Below, in pieces: positions 1 to 20,167 of a stretch of DNA of 64,000 nt. The notes below the pieces were generated by a model. It was not told where the DNA came from. It saw only the letters and a list, made by a program, of their open reading frames with translations, and made no database searches. The stretch is taken from the NCBI GenBank assembly GCA_036785325.1, contig JAXIVH010000032.1:767486-831485 (forward strand), written 5' to 3'. A program made the position numbers and the translations under genes. The DNA is from Urophycis tenuis. Lineage: Eukaryota > Chordata > Actinopteri > Gadiformes > Phycidae. Within the stretch, counting starts at the first letter, position 1. Each line of letters opens with the position of its first letter.

Positions 1-52
1 GTCAACGTAAGTCAGTCACTCCCTCTCTCTCTCTCTCTTACTCTGTCGTCTC

Positions 53-107
<55 letters not shown>

Positions 108-275
108 GTACAGCCTCACCTGCTGTTACCTCACCTGCTGGTGAGTGCGGCGGGAGTCTCCATGGCAACATAACAGGTCACAATGAAAAGCGATAAGGAG
201 GCAGGATGTTCCATTATATGATAGGATTGAACTATTACACTTCAGCTAACACTCGCACTCATGTGCACACGGACG

Positions 276-332
<57 letters not shown>

Positions 333-1015
333 CACTAAATGATATAACCACTACTACACTTTGGCTCTCTATCCCACCACCCACCCTCTCCTTTCATCAG
401 ATCAGGCTTTCTACTTTCAGTCCCCCCACTCGCAGTGTGGTTAATTACTAAATACTGTGCAACCAAGGGTCCGTACCGCAATGACCATGTTCATTTCTCA
501 ACGTTTCAGCAGTTGTAAAATGACAGCTACAAGGTGTGACTACGGCTGCACGGTGTGGATTATGGTTAACAATTTTACAACTGCATGCATTTTTCCCCAA
601 TGTACACAAAAACCAGGCTTCATGCTGCCGAGGGCCTCGTGGGTTCTTCTGTGGCCCCCGGGGGTCCTTCTGTGCCTCGTGGGTCCTTCTGTGGCCCCGG
701 GGCCCCACGTTGAAAACCACTGCTGTAGTTCACTAGACAACAAGGGCCACTATAGACCACGTCATGGAAAAACCCACGCAACGCTGCCCGTCCTATATGT
801 CAAGCCCTGTGTCAACACACACACACATTTATTATAAAACCTGACGTGTGCGATTGTGCGCCACACACACACACGCACACACACATGTATTAAATAGTCA
901 CAAAGACGCGCACTGACGCACACAGATTTATAATGAAAACTGGCACATCCACACACACACACACATGCATGCTGATTGAATGGAAAATTAGAAAGACAGT
1001 AACGCCCTGATGGGA

Positions 1016-1100
<85 letters not shown>

Positions 1101-2106
1101 TCCCATTATTATGAACACATCCGTGACACATTGGGTTGAGGTCATGGGAAACTTGACCTTCGGTCGACTATTTCTGCCTCTCAGTCTCCTCCTTGAAAAA
1201 CGGAAAAATAAACTCCCATACCCCACTAAAACCAAAGAAATGTCCCTCTCACGTACTTCAACTTTGCCGACCAAACGTTTCCATTCGTTAAAAAAAAAAC
1301 GACTATAACTGGGATATACATTTGTGGAAAAAGAGGGGATTAACCACAGGGGGGGAACAGTGAGTAACAATTGCGTAAAAAAATTAAAAAAAAAAAGATC
1401 TACTGCTAAAACGGATACTTCTGGGAAATGGGTTTGTTTGTTTTTTTCCTCATCGCGTTAAACGAAAGAAAGACTAATCGCAACGGAAAACGAGTCGGGT
1501 CGGTGCGTTGGCCTGTGCGCGGGGGATGCCCGGTTATTCCACGCATTACGTCTGCCATCGGAGCAGAGCGGCCCTGTGTAATCACTTCATGAGGGGCCCG
1601 CGCGTTGGAGAGGAGGGGACCTCGCCAGCGGTGGCGGCGGCGTCGACGTCCTCGTCATCCGGGAGTTCTGCCGGTTTATGGCACGGAGGCGCTTCTAATG
1701 TGGGCTCGCATTCCGTGTGATCAGCACGCGCTCAGACAGGCACCAAAATGCTTTTGTGTCAAAACAAGTTTGTCAAAAAAACACCGTCGACAACCTCCAC
1801 CACCTCCACACCACCTATGGGAGGCCGCCACGACTTTTAACTCCCAGACAGACCCCACCCCCCCCCCCCCCCCCCCTTCTTGGATGGCGTGCATGAGCCA
1901 AACTTGTAAACATGTTGCAATGTACGTTTGCCGGTGTTTAGAAGAAGTCAAGGAAACGGTGTTTGGGAGATTCAAGAGACCGAGCAAAGGTCTTAGGTTT
2001 TTGTGCGATTTGAACCTTAAATGCACGTGAATGTCTTCTGGATTATCTGGGAAAGACGAGGCTCTGAAACAGTGTGGAGTGAGCGCCCCTCGTGGTTCTC
2101 TGTATA
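1..2106. other. left edge: no gene seen
   Basis: Holds (AC)n/(GT)n tracts (60-104, 277-330, 1021-1097), a degenerate 21-nt tandem unit CCTCGTGGGTCCTTCTGTGG near 625-700, and a CpG-rich patch around 1490-1720 without a convincing exon. Confidence 0.6.
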
Positions 2107-2114
2107 CCGTAAAA

Positions 2115-3434
2115 CATTGGTTCCCAAACGGTGTGCCGTGGATTTGTGACAACCATACATTATTATTGCAATTAGGCCTGCACGATTTATCGAATTTTTC
2201 ATCACTCATTTTCATCGCAATGTGAATGTTCGCGATAAACACATCGCAAAAGCTGGTCTGTAATGCGATGAGTTAGCCACGCAGTACGCACACTCTGGCC
2301 ATCCTTAAATGAGTTTGCAGTAACCCACTCTTAATTTAGGACCGACCCAAATATTTTTTTTTCTCCTTTAGTCCGACCAACTTGCCGGTTGTAAACTTGC
2401 GTTAAGACCGACCGTGTATTTTTTTTACTCTTCAAACAACTAATGCGAATACAATTAAACCCTATTAATTATATTCTAGTAAGTATCGCAAATATAAATT
2501 GCCTACATACACACGTAGCCTACGTTATTTCTTTTATATTCGCTTCATTTCATCAATGGTTCTCGTTTGTCTGTTCTGACGGCTGCGGCAGGAGTAAAGA
2601 AATGTTCGCGGTCACCGTTCAAAGTTACAGAAGGCTATAGTTATAACTTTAGTTATAGAAGTTATAGAAGGCTAGGCCTATAGGTATAACTTTAGTTATA
2701 GAAGGCTATAGTTATAACTTAGGGTTCAGGCACCGTAGCAATAGGGTCCTCCATAAAACAATGCATTGAAATATCTCGACACCGCTATAACGTGTCGACA
2801 CGTCACGTTACACGAGACCACTAAACCTTTACGGGTTGGAGACGCAGTCAGTGACGTCACACTATGCAAATGTCTTTAAATTCATACGTTTTCACCATGA
2901 CCAAAATTGTACTTTCTTTTTATTCTTTTCTTATTTATCGCAAATCATATCGTCATTGCAATATTGAACAGTGTGATCGCACATCGCACATTTTGCTGAT
3001 ATCGTGCAGGCCTAATTGCAATATACAACTACACAAAAATAATGATTTTTTAATTTAGTTTATCAGTACTTTGTATGGACTCAAGTCATAATACAGAGCA
3101 AACTATATACCTAAAAAACATGTCTTTAATTCTTGCCTCATTTTTAATTTTGTGACCTGTCTGGTTTAAATGGGTGTGTTGCTGCTTGATGAGGCCTAAT
3201 TTGATAAAGTTTCAAATACATTTTTTAAATATTTTGTTCATAAATATTTCATGAGTAATATGAGTCTTTGTCACATTTCATTTGGCATTAGTAAATAACT
3301 ATGCACATTACAGATATATTACATGATATGAGTGATATCACATGACATAAAGGCTATTTTGCAAGAAAGGTGTGCCTTGAGATTTTTACTTGTCCTTTGG
3401 TGTGCCTTGGGCACAAAAATTTTGGGAACCACTG
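2115..3434. mobile_element. hAT-type element (outer), with inner hAT insertion
   Basis: Ends CATTGGTTCCCAAA and TTTGGGAACCACTG are inverted repeats, flanked by the 8-bp direct repeat CCGTAAAA / CCGTAAGA (2107-2114, 3435-3442). Without its insertion the element would be about 470 bp, a non-autonomous hAT. Confidence 0.75.
2173..3014. mobile_element. inner non-autonomous hAT element
   Basis: Terminal inverted repeats TAGGCCTGCACGAT / ATCGTGCAGGCCTA and a perfect 8-bp target duplication ATTGCAAT (2165-2172, 3015-3022). 842 bp, AT-rich, no transposase. It is inserted into the outer hAT, so it is younger. Confidence 0.85.
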
Positions 3435-3985
3435 CCGTAAGAGACTGAATAAAACAGACTGCGGCAGACTCTGCTCGGATACATCAGTTCTCCTCATGGG
3501 AAACTATTTTTCCACCTCTTCTGAAGGAATGAACCAAGAATGTTTGATTGTGTGATTTTACACACAGGCTATAGTCACAATCCTCCATACTAAAGAGGAA
3601 TAAGACTCTGAAAATGTCCTGTCCAGGTTAGTTTGCCATTGTGTTTATCAAATAAATGTAATTCAATTAAATTCAAACAAGAAAAAAGTTTCATAATGAT
3701 CTGAAACGGGAAAAAAACACAACCAAAAGAATACATGTATGAGGCTTTAAGCAGCAAATGCCTGATAATTAAGAAAAATATTCCTTATTTTTCAGCAACT
3801 TTTCACAACAATCTTTTCACAACAATCGTTTCACAACAATCGTTTCACAACAATCGTTTCACCACACACACACACATGAAGACAGCACAGTCTATTCAAC
3901 ATGATGAGAAAACAGCCAAGCCTGCTCCTGTAATCGTGAACCCATCACAATACTAAACACATGCGCCAGCTTCATTGAGAGAACA

Positions 3986-3991
3986 TTTATT
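3986..3991 (-). terminator. candidate dhps poly(A) signal
   Basis: AATAAA on the minus strand about 630 nt downstream of the dhps stop codon. It is the nearest canonical hexamer I found in the right orientation. Position is seen; use is inferred. Confidence 0.35.
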
Positions 3992-4619
3992 GAGCTCCAG
4001 AGATACTTTGACCCACTGACCCCCATGAATTAGTTATGTAGGCGCAAGGGCAGACACATTTTTTACATGTCAACGCACCGCAAAATAAAAAATGCATTAC
4101 ATTTTTGCTGAAAATAAGTCACCTGTATGACTGACTTTTAGAGCACACTGAATGTCCAGACACTGGCCTTAACAATGTCACCGGTTTCAATCTTTGGTGC
4201 GCACCATAGCATTCTAATGCTATTTAATAACCCTACAAAAAGAGAAACACTTCAACGCTTGCGTAGAAACAAGAAGCCCAGAAGGAACAGAAAGCACACA
4301 ACTCGTCCACCTTCCAACAAGGCATTTCATTTTAGCATAGTTCACAATGCTAGAAGTGACTGTGTTCATGTGTGTGCTCACCTGCATGTGTGTGTAAGAA
4401 ACCATAAACCTCTGTTAAAACTAATAAAATAAACTACATTTGGAAAAAAGAAAATCCAAATGTCATTTCATTCCTCATTATATTCCTTCGTGTACTCCGT
4501 TACGTGAAGTACGTGTCAAATAATAAATGACTTGAACTTTAACAAATAATTGTTAAAAGCTAACTGGATATATTCCACTTCCTGAGAAGAGGGCCGCGCG
4601 TCGGGAGGAATAGCACGTC

Positions 4620-11792
<7,173 letters not shown>

Positions 11793-12877
11793 TTTTCCTG
11801 TATAATCCAAAGACAGACAAATCGAGACAAATCCTACCACAACAATAGATACATTGTTAAAACGATATCGACATGCCCTCCGTATGAACACAAGAATGTA
11901 TAGGTAAAAACCCAATGCTGCGACATAACAAGTGGCTTTAAATGTTTGTTTTGCAACGTATCAACAAAGTATCAGTGCGTTTCTCATGAGAACACATGCG
12001 TGAGTACAGTGGGCACTTTCAAATAACTGAATCAGCATTGGAAAGTGTTTTTTTTTTTTTTTTGTTAGTAGTAGTGTATTCATACAGTGTTGGGAAGGAT
12101 ACTTTTAAAATGTATCCAGTTACAGAATACATGCCCCAAAATGTAATTTATAATGTATTCAGTTACATTACTCAATCTGAGTATTGTATTCTGAATACCT
12201 TGATTACATCCACATTGATTTGCATTATATAAGTTGTAGGAATGCGGCATCAAATCCTGCTTACTAAACAAGTCTATTCTTGTGTGTTCTTCTGTACCCG
12301 ATGGCTGAATGTGCCCAAGTCTCCCTGAATGTACACTATATTATAATTTGCTGTAGAGGAACAAAGACGTAAGGGTTATGCAAAAGATATGACCAACAGA
12401 CGAATTGACCTATTTCCACTTTTCAGTTTCTTTATTTACTTTGCTGTTAATAGTGGGGAAAATAGACAAACAAATAAAATATTCAGTTTCTATACAGAAT
12501 GTGCTATTACATCTAACGTAACTTTTTTTGTTCACTGAGCTAAGTGCATAGGTGTTGTCTAGGTTGACTTTTGGGTGGGCTAAGGAGGACACAGCGGGGG
12601 AGGGGAGGGGGGGGGGGTATCTGATCACAGTTGACAAATTGCACGAAAACATTTTAATCTTGTGCATAATAGCATGAATGCAATGGCACCCGTGGCTACG
12701 CCTATTACTCTCACTGCTTGTGTAAAAAAAAAAAAAACGGTAGAATTAGATTTGATGACGAAAATATAGCGTGGGCTAAGGCAAGTTTGAGCACACCCCA
12801 GAGGTCTAGCTTTGCCACTGTTTGCCTATAAAATCACCTTAAAATAAAACACACTAGAAGGAAACCTGCGTTTTACC

Positions 12878-14215
12878 AAGGCGGACACTACTTGAGTACA
12901 TTTACTTGAGTACTGTACTTAAAGGGATATTCCGCCATTTTTGGAAATAAGCTCATTTTCCACCTTCCCTCGAGCCATCTCGCCCACTTAGAAGTGACTA
13001 CGATTTCCAGAATTTTTCCCATTTAAAACTTGTCTCTTCTCAAGTTTGAAAGTGCAATAAGACCGACGGAAAATGAAACGTGGCGATTTTCTAGGCTGAT
13101 TTTACCCGGAACTATACTCTCATTCTGGCGTAATAATCAAGGAAAGTTGCAAAGGTACCATGGGCGCAGTGATATGATGCGCCTCAAAGTATAGTCCCGG
13201 TATACCACCGGTAATAGCAGGTAATCATGTTGGTTGTATTGCCGGAAGAAGCCTACAGGGACTATTGAGGCGCTGCGTCATATCACTGCGCCCATGGTAC
13301 CTTTGCAACTTTCCTTGATTATTACGCCAGAATGAGAGTATAGTTCCGGGTAAAATCAGCCTAGAAAATCGCCATGTTTCATTTTCCGTCGGTCTTTTTG
13401 CACTTTCAAACTTGAGAAGAAATGGGAAAAAATGGGAAAAATTCCGGAAATCGTAGTCACTTCTAAGCGGGCGAGATGCCAATGGTCTAATCCGATTCAA
13501 TGATCTATGCTAAGCTACAGCTAAAAGTTGTACCGCCAGACTCACAGAACGGCTGGATGAACGGGAAAAGGGTAAAGATCGATTGTTTTGCTCGAGGGAA
13601 GGTGGAAAATGAGCTTATTTCCAAAAATGGCGGAATATCCCTTTAAGTACAGTTTTGAGGGATCTGTACTTTACTTGAGTATCTTGTTGGGGAAGTACTT
13701 ATGACTTTTACTCAAGTACATTTGAAAGGCAAATATCATACTTTTAACTCCACTACATTTCTATCCATAACCATGAGTACCCAAGTACTTTTTCTAAAAA
13801 AGAAGTAGTGCAGTGCGCTGTCACACACAGGAGGGCACGAATGGAGCCATGGGGGGTATTCCAGGTGCTTTACTCAATGGCACCTCATCAGCGTGATGAG
13901 TGAGATTCGAACCTGTAATCCTTGACCTGTACACCACGTGATGCCGCAGTCGGGAATGTGCCAACCCATGGCCCCACCTTACAAGTTTTCTGAGCAAGTT
14001 AATGACAGTTTTCATTTCAAGTGTTAACTTTGTTTGCCAGAAATGTACTCTTGTACTCTTGATACTTAAGTACTTTTAAAAACAAGTACTTCAGTAGGCC
14101 TACTTTTACTTAATTACACATCTGACTGTAGTACTTTTACTTTTACTTGAGTAAAATTTAATAAGCCGTATCTGTACTTTTACTTGAGTAACAAACCTGT
14201 GTACTCTGTCCGCCT
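12878..14215. mobile_element. second-level element with 12-bp flanking duplication
   Basis: Short inverted ends AGGCGGACA / TGTCCGCCT, interior rich in TACTTTTACTTGAGTA motifs, flanked on both sides by CTGCGTTTTACC (12866-12877, 14216-14227). Superfamily not clear: 12 bp is long for hAT. Confidence 0.6.
12919..13646. mobile_element. fold-back MITE, copy 1 (innermost)
   Basis: Begins AAAGGGATATTCCGCC and ends GGCGGAATATCCCTTT; TTAA on both sides. Long inverted arms; the left arm lacks about 130 bp that the right arm keeps. A second copy lies at 51.2 kb. Confidence 0.8.
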
Positions 14216-15342
14216 CTGCGTTTTACCCTTACCCTTTTCCATAAAACAAGGATATGAAACATTCGCACGTCAACTACGCAGATAGATACAACTATAAACT
14301 AGCAAGGTGACCAATAAAACTACAGCAGAGGACTGACTATCCATGGCTAATTAATAATATCATTTCCTTTAAGATGATTGTTCAGGTTGGAGGTGGCGCT
14401 TATGGACGCTGAAAGGAGGTTGGTTGCTGGCAAGCAGAGGTTGCACTGCACAGTTATATTCCTTTCTCCCTTCTCTTTCTTTAATGTGAAATACTGTTTG
14501 AATTTCCAAGATAGAAAGGCATTCCCTTGCCCTGTTGTGCCTGTTCTGGCTCCAAATCAACGTCCTCTTGCTCCTGCTGCTCCTCTTCCGACTCCATTGC
14601 GAATGATCACACAAATAGCGATCAGTTTTTTTCGTTTTCATATAGGAGCTTCTAGGAAATGCATGGGTTGCCTTCATTTATTTAGAGAGTGAATAAGCTC
14701 GTGAAACAGAGAAGTATATTAATGTAATCCATTGATTCAACAATGTAACTGTATTCTAAATACCAACTATTTAAATTGTAACTAACGAAATGGTTACTTA
14801 TTATTTGTATTCTGAATAGGCCTACGTACCGCCGGTACTTGTATTCCGTTACTCCCCAACACTGTTCATACGTGATCATACATGTGGAGCTCAGTCAATA
14901 CATGAATGCATGTTCACCCAATAAACAACTTTAAAACATAATAATAATACTTAACAATTTCCCCAATAACAGTTGGTTATTAGTAAGTCTAGTTTTACAG
15001 TGAATGGCAATTTAGGGTTAGTTAACAAACATGAGCAATCACAACAAAAATGATCAAAAAAGTATCCAATGTCTCCATGTCTACGTCCCTGTACCTGCAC
15101 GATGTACGTTCGCGTAATTCGGGTATTCGCGAATTTGTTATATTTCGCTATTCGCTGTAAACGTTTATAGTCAAGCGGTCGTAATAGGAATTGTAAACAA
15201 ACCTACTGTTAGATGGAAAGACGAAATCTAAGAATTAGCTGGCCAAGAGATACTGTGGACGGAACGGCTGTCAGGCCATTGCGATTGTAGCTATCGCATT
15301 CGGCGGATTTTAACATATGGATGGATGTACGCACAGGAAACA

Positions 15343-15379
15343 GCTACGGAAAGCACAAAGCAATTGTGCTTTCCGTAGC
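15343..15379. repeat. perfect 16-bp hairpin
   Basis: GCTACGGAAAGCACAA, 5-nt loop, exact inverse complement. Intergenic, upstream of gng14. Confidence 0.9.
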
Positions 15380-15571
15380 GATTTTTTTTTTAATATTAAC
15401 TTCATAAATCTACATATCTACAATTAAACCACTGCAGCGCTCCGACATAGTATTATATCGGAGCAAAACTTTCTAGGATTTTAATGTAAAGTTAACATAA
15501 CAGTTACCTTTGCACACACGCGCACACGCACACACAACTTGTATGACCAAGGATGAAAGAGAGAGAGAGAG

Positions 15572-15656
<85 letters not shown>
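15572..15656. repeat. (GT)n microsatellite upstream of gng14
   Basis: About 85 bp of GT preceded by a short (GA)n run. Intergenic. Confidence 0.97.
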
Positions 15657-15659
<3 letters not shown>

Positions 15660-15932
15660 GTTGACATTTCCAAAGCTTTGCTCTGTGACCTTCTACCTGC
15701 AGGGGCACATTTAAATGGCCTCTTTGGGGTGGGGGTGGGGGGGTTGGACGTGTGGCCAAAGACAGGTGCCCTGAGCGGTGCATCGTCCATCAGATGCAGC
15801 AAAGCACTCAACCGATGATGTGAAAAAGTGCAGCTTTTAACATTGTCCTCATTCTATGTTCTCTCATTATTTGGTCTTGCCTTCTGAGTTGATCCCAGCG
15901 GTTGTGGTCAGAGCGCTGAACTGGAGACCACC

Positions 15933-16581
15933 ATGTCGGGAAGCTTGTGTAGCAGCAACAGTGTTGTCCAGGCGAGGAGGATGGTGGACCAACTGCGGGT
16001 TGAAGCTGGCATGGAGAGGTTCAAGGTACTGTACCTCGCCGCGCTCACGGCCCGACGGATGTCTCGGGTTTGCCCAATTTACAATGATTTTTTAAAGGGA
16101 ATGTGTCAAACAGAACATTGTTCAAGGCTGTTTAAAACACAAAAGAAATGCAATAAGGACTACTACTACAGAAGCTCTCTCCAACTTTTTTCTATTGATC
16201 TATATTCATTAATTCATTTTGTTTTCTTTTATAGGAAAAGGTTGTTATAGCGCATTGTTGACCTTTGCCTTGCCATAAGAATTTCACTTTACTGTACAGA
16301 ACCGCATTATACTGCATATCTCATAATAAAACTATTGTGCCTATACTCTGTGTGCATACTCTGACGTCCTCCAACTCTAGGTGGTTTCAGACACTGACAG
16401 TCCACATGTAGATCATCCAGCTCTGCATCGTTGTGCTCCTGGTGTCTCCCAGCAGATCTCCCTAGCAGCGGCGGAGCTGGTTCAGTATTGTCAGGACCAC
16501 CGGCGCAGTGACCCTCTGCTCATGGGGATCGCTGCCTCCTCCAACCCCTTTAAGGACAAGAAGACCTGCGTACTGCTTTAG
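15933..16581 (+). CDS. gng14: heterotrimeric G protein gamma subunit (gng14-like)
   Basis: Small prenylated partner of G-beta at the inner plasma membrane. Two coding exons, 15933-16025 and 16456-16581, joined phase 0 after RFK, give 72 residues, the usual G-gamma length. Motifs: QARRMVDQLRVEAGMERFK (N-terminal coiled-coil helix), then DPLLMGIAASSNPFKDKK and the C-terminal CaaX box CVLL, whose final leucine predicts geranylgeranylation. The two-exon layout with a split after the RxK motif is typical of the family. Sequence alone resembles GNG7/GNG12; the symbol gng14 rests on position between dhps and fbxw9, as in human 19p13.13. The AATAAA at 16915-16920 ends the transcript, tail-to-tail with fbxw9. 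Confidence 0.85.
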
Positions 16582-16914
16582 AAGGACGACCGTGTTAAGA
16601 TGGCCGCTGCTTTAAAACAGGCTCCGGGGCCCCGTGGTGCATTGTATTGCCCATTTTGGCTGTTGTTTTTGCTCTCCCGCCTTTGTCATTCATTTTTTTG
16701 TCCTGTATAATCCAAGTCCAATATTATTTTCATTTAATATGGCAGCTGTCTCGTTTTGTATAAACAGAGAAAAATGAATCAATATGTATCGTTTTGTAAT
16801 TTGTTTACAAAAAACGTTGATAGGATTGCTAGTCAATGTTATGATACATGTACATGTTGAAGGTAAAATTGATGTGTGTGTGTAAACTGTAATTCCTTAC
16901 TTACAATGATCCAA

Positions 16915-16920
16915 AATAAA
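16915..16920 (+). terminator. gng14 poly(A) signal
   Basis: Canonical AATAAA about 335 nt after the gamma-subunit stop codon, followed by a T/G-rich stretch. It lies about 120 bp from the convergent fbxw9 signal. Confidence 0.65.
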
Positions 16921-17038
16921 AGTCTGTCTTAATGTGCTTCACACGAACCAGCTCGGGTCCTCTGCATTCAATTATCTGGCCGGCAATAACAACGCAAGGT
17001 ATATGAACATCACCACACAATCTGGCTTCTGTCTTCAT

Positions 17039-17044
17039 TTTATT
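17039..17044 (-). terminator. candidate fbxw9 poly(A) signal
   Basis: AATAAA on the minus strand about 575 nt past the fbxw9 stop, close to the convergent gng14 signal. The two 3' ends nearly meet. Confidence 0.45.
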
Positions 17045-17619
17045 TCCCTTAGTGTTGAGTAAACCACATTCTTGTGCAATTCATTTGAATATTCACATGT
17101 AGTAACAATGTGTGTGGAAAAGGTGGGGAAATACACGTGTGTACTATGATTTAAAGTATTGGGTGGTGTTAACCATCAACACAATCTGGGAGGTTCAAGT
17201 TGTAATTCTCAATGCTATATTATAGCTATTGTAAACTCTGTGTGTATATTTATAGTTGAACATGATAGTTGAACATATATGACCATGTAAGGCATCCAGT
17301 AGACGTCAGTGCCATCACATAGCAGTCACTGCTAAAAAAAGACAAGGCGTAGCAAAAAGAATTCATTATGATACAAATGCCATTGTGATTGACCCGAAGA
17401 ATCTATTTAATAATATAACTATAATATAACAATCCCCTCTATCATGTTAACTCACTCACTTTCACCATCAAAACTACTGTGTAACACACACCAGCATGAA
17501 GCCCAAATAATAATAATAAAAAAAAACTAAAAGATGTTTCGTCTGGGGCAATCTGACCCAGGAGTTCCAGAGCAACCCGTTTCTCCCCACTGGACGGGGG
17601 GGGGGGGGGGGGGTCCCCC

Positions 17620-20108
17620 TCATCTACGGGGCCTCCACACCTCCACAGACGTCTCTCCCGACGCAACGGCCAGAACCCCCGACTCCACGCTCAGCTAATG
17701 GCAAAGAGGAGGGACAACAAAATGACTACCAGCGATGATCAGTCGGTCGCCTTTGACAGCAAGCTGTGTGTGTGTGTGTGCGTGTGTGTGCGTGTGTGTG
17801 CGTGTGTGTGCATGTGCGTGCGTGCGTGCGTGCCTGACGCAAGGCAACGCAACAGTCGGGCCTTCGTGGCGGCTAAATCTTTGACGTCGGTTTGGTGCAT
17901 GAGGACCGTAAGACATCGGGGTGAGGGTGAGTGAACGAGCATAGTGGTGGTGGTCACATTAAAATGGTGTCCTTCAGTCAGGGCACTTACCCCACTAACT
18001 CCCTCTTGGTAGTTCAACGTGCACAGACTCCTCGGAGGGGCGCAGGGAATGTGCACCTATAACAGAGACTGGGTCAGACTCACACCAAAAACACCAAGCT
18101 TTCACATTTCACTATTGGGTCTATCTTTTATCACTTGCGGCGCTGGCTACAATTAACTACCTTTGACCACCGTGGTGATTTTGACTCACGAGCGAGTTGC
18201 AATAAGTTGCCTGTATTTGTCAGTAGAATGTGAAATAACACATCAGTCAACAATGCCTGCTTGAATAGAAGCCTAATTGTATTGCATCCTTCACATATGG
18301 ATACTGTAAGCAAAGCAACCTGGCACGCTAGTAGTCTCATAAAATGTAGTATTTTAGTGGGCTTGTTGGCGAGTATAAACAAAACCATGTGGAGGTCAGA
18401 ACACATGAGTGTAATATTTGTCGATTGCGAAGGACAAAATCAACAGGAAACAGATATGCTTCAGTGCACAATAATTTTAAAACATAAGACTGTCAGTCGG
18501 AGTCCTTTATCAAACTTCTTCTCTGTACTGGATGGGAAGAAGGTGGGGTTGAACAGCAACCAAAAGAGGCTCATTCCACTCATTCCATCCTTATCAGTGG
18601 CAGTTTTGCGTGAATTTCAGCAATTCACGCAAAACTGCCACCAAACACATTGGACTGCTGATGAAGGAACTGGGTCAAAGGTCAAACGGCAGCCAGGGGG
18701 GGGGGGCAGACAGAGAGGAGTGGCCCCACCCACCTTGAGCGTGCGATCAGACGAACACGTGTACAGGCTGCCGGGGGACTTGTGGATGCCCGTGACCAGG
18801 GAGGTGTGTCCCACGTCGAACTGGGACAGGGGCTTCAGGACGCCCGAGCGCACGGAGAAGGCGTGCACGGTGCCCTTGTTGTCCCCCGCCCACACCTCAC
18901 CGTCTCGGTAGCACATGGACAGCAGGTAGGACCGCAGCTGGAAGGGAGGGGGTGGGGGGAAAACACTTCAAATCCCAGGAGGGAAAATCAGCTAAACTGT
19001 GCAAATCAAATACATACAAGAATACAAATTAAAAAATGTTTCTCTCTCTCATATATATATATATACACACATACATTTGACGATTTGCAATACATACTGT
19101 ATATACTGTATATATACTGTATATATAATGTATATATTTTAATATACACCTATTTGCAATCTACATCTCATAGAGTTATGCTTGAAACTTGTTCTGGTGA
19201 CTATCTTACTGTATTGGAAGCAATTAAATATTTCACCTTCTTATGACAAATGTACTCTTTGTAAGTTGCTTTGGATAAAAGCGTTTGCTAAATGCCCTCA
19301 GTGTAAATGTAAAGGTACAGGATCGACACAAAACAAAATGCCTAAAAAGGTGCCAATGGGCTTGGTGGAACATGTGAACCACGCGTACAATGAAACGCAT
19401 GCACCAAAACCTCATTCAACATAAAAACGTGAAAGGGCAACATGGTGGAAATGGTGGAATGTCCTCCTCTATTGCTCCCCAGCAAGGCTGATAGAATTCA
19501 GGACGAGTGGAATGAACTAGAATGAAAACCGTGTGTGATCCTGTGGAGCGCACAGAAGGTGACCCCAGAGTTCAAACACATCAAGACATCCAACGTCACT
19601 GTTGAATACATGTTATTATTTATTTTACTGGGACCTTGTGGTCTTCATTTGTCATTCCCATGTTTTATAGACATGGGTACGAAATTCTCTGCATTTGACC
19701 CATCCTATTGTACATAGGAGCAGTGGGCTGCTATAATCAGCGCCCGGGGAGCAAGTTGGGGTTCAGGGGTTCAGTGTCTTGCTCAAGGACACTTCGACAT
19801 GCAGACAGTTTTGGAAGTGGGGATCAAGGGAATCGAACCGCCGACCCTACGGTTAGTGGACAACCCGCTCTGTCCACCCGCTCTACCCACTGAGCCACTG
19901 CCAGCCCATGTGACAACAGGCGAGAGTGTACAGACTACCCGCAGTCTCTTCAGGGTCTTGCCGGCCCTGCGGTCGTAGATGGCCACCGTGTAGTCCTGGC
20001 TGCCGGAGATGATGTACTGGTCATCGGCGGCCAGACACATGACGGCCTTGCCATGGAGCTGGAGACTCTTCACCAGGGGCTCAGCCACTGTCACACAAAA
20101 CAAACACT

Positions 20109-20167
<59 letters not shown>

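Larger units (their letters stand above)
12086..14863. mobile_element. outermost hAT-like element of a three-level nest
   Basis: AGTGTTGGGAAGGATAC at the left and GTTACTCCCCAACACT at the right, with 8-bp flanks ATTCATAC (12078-12085) and GTTCATAC (14864-14871). No transposase seen. Lies between dhps and gng14. Confidence 0.7.

Noticed and set aside
1605..2030. Possible exon in the CpG-rich patch at the left edge
   Set aside because: Low-complexity translation with a poly-proline run from a C-homopolymer; no splice pattern or family match.
18597..18641. microRNA precursor
   Set aside because: Stem of 20 bp with a 5-nt loop is too short for a pre-miRNA; the 15.3-kb hairpin fails for the same reason.
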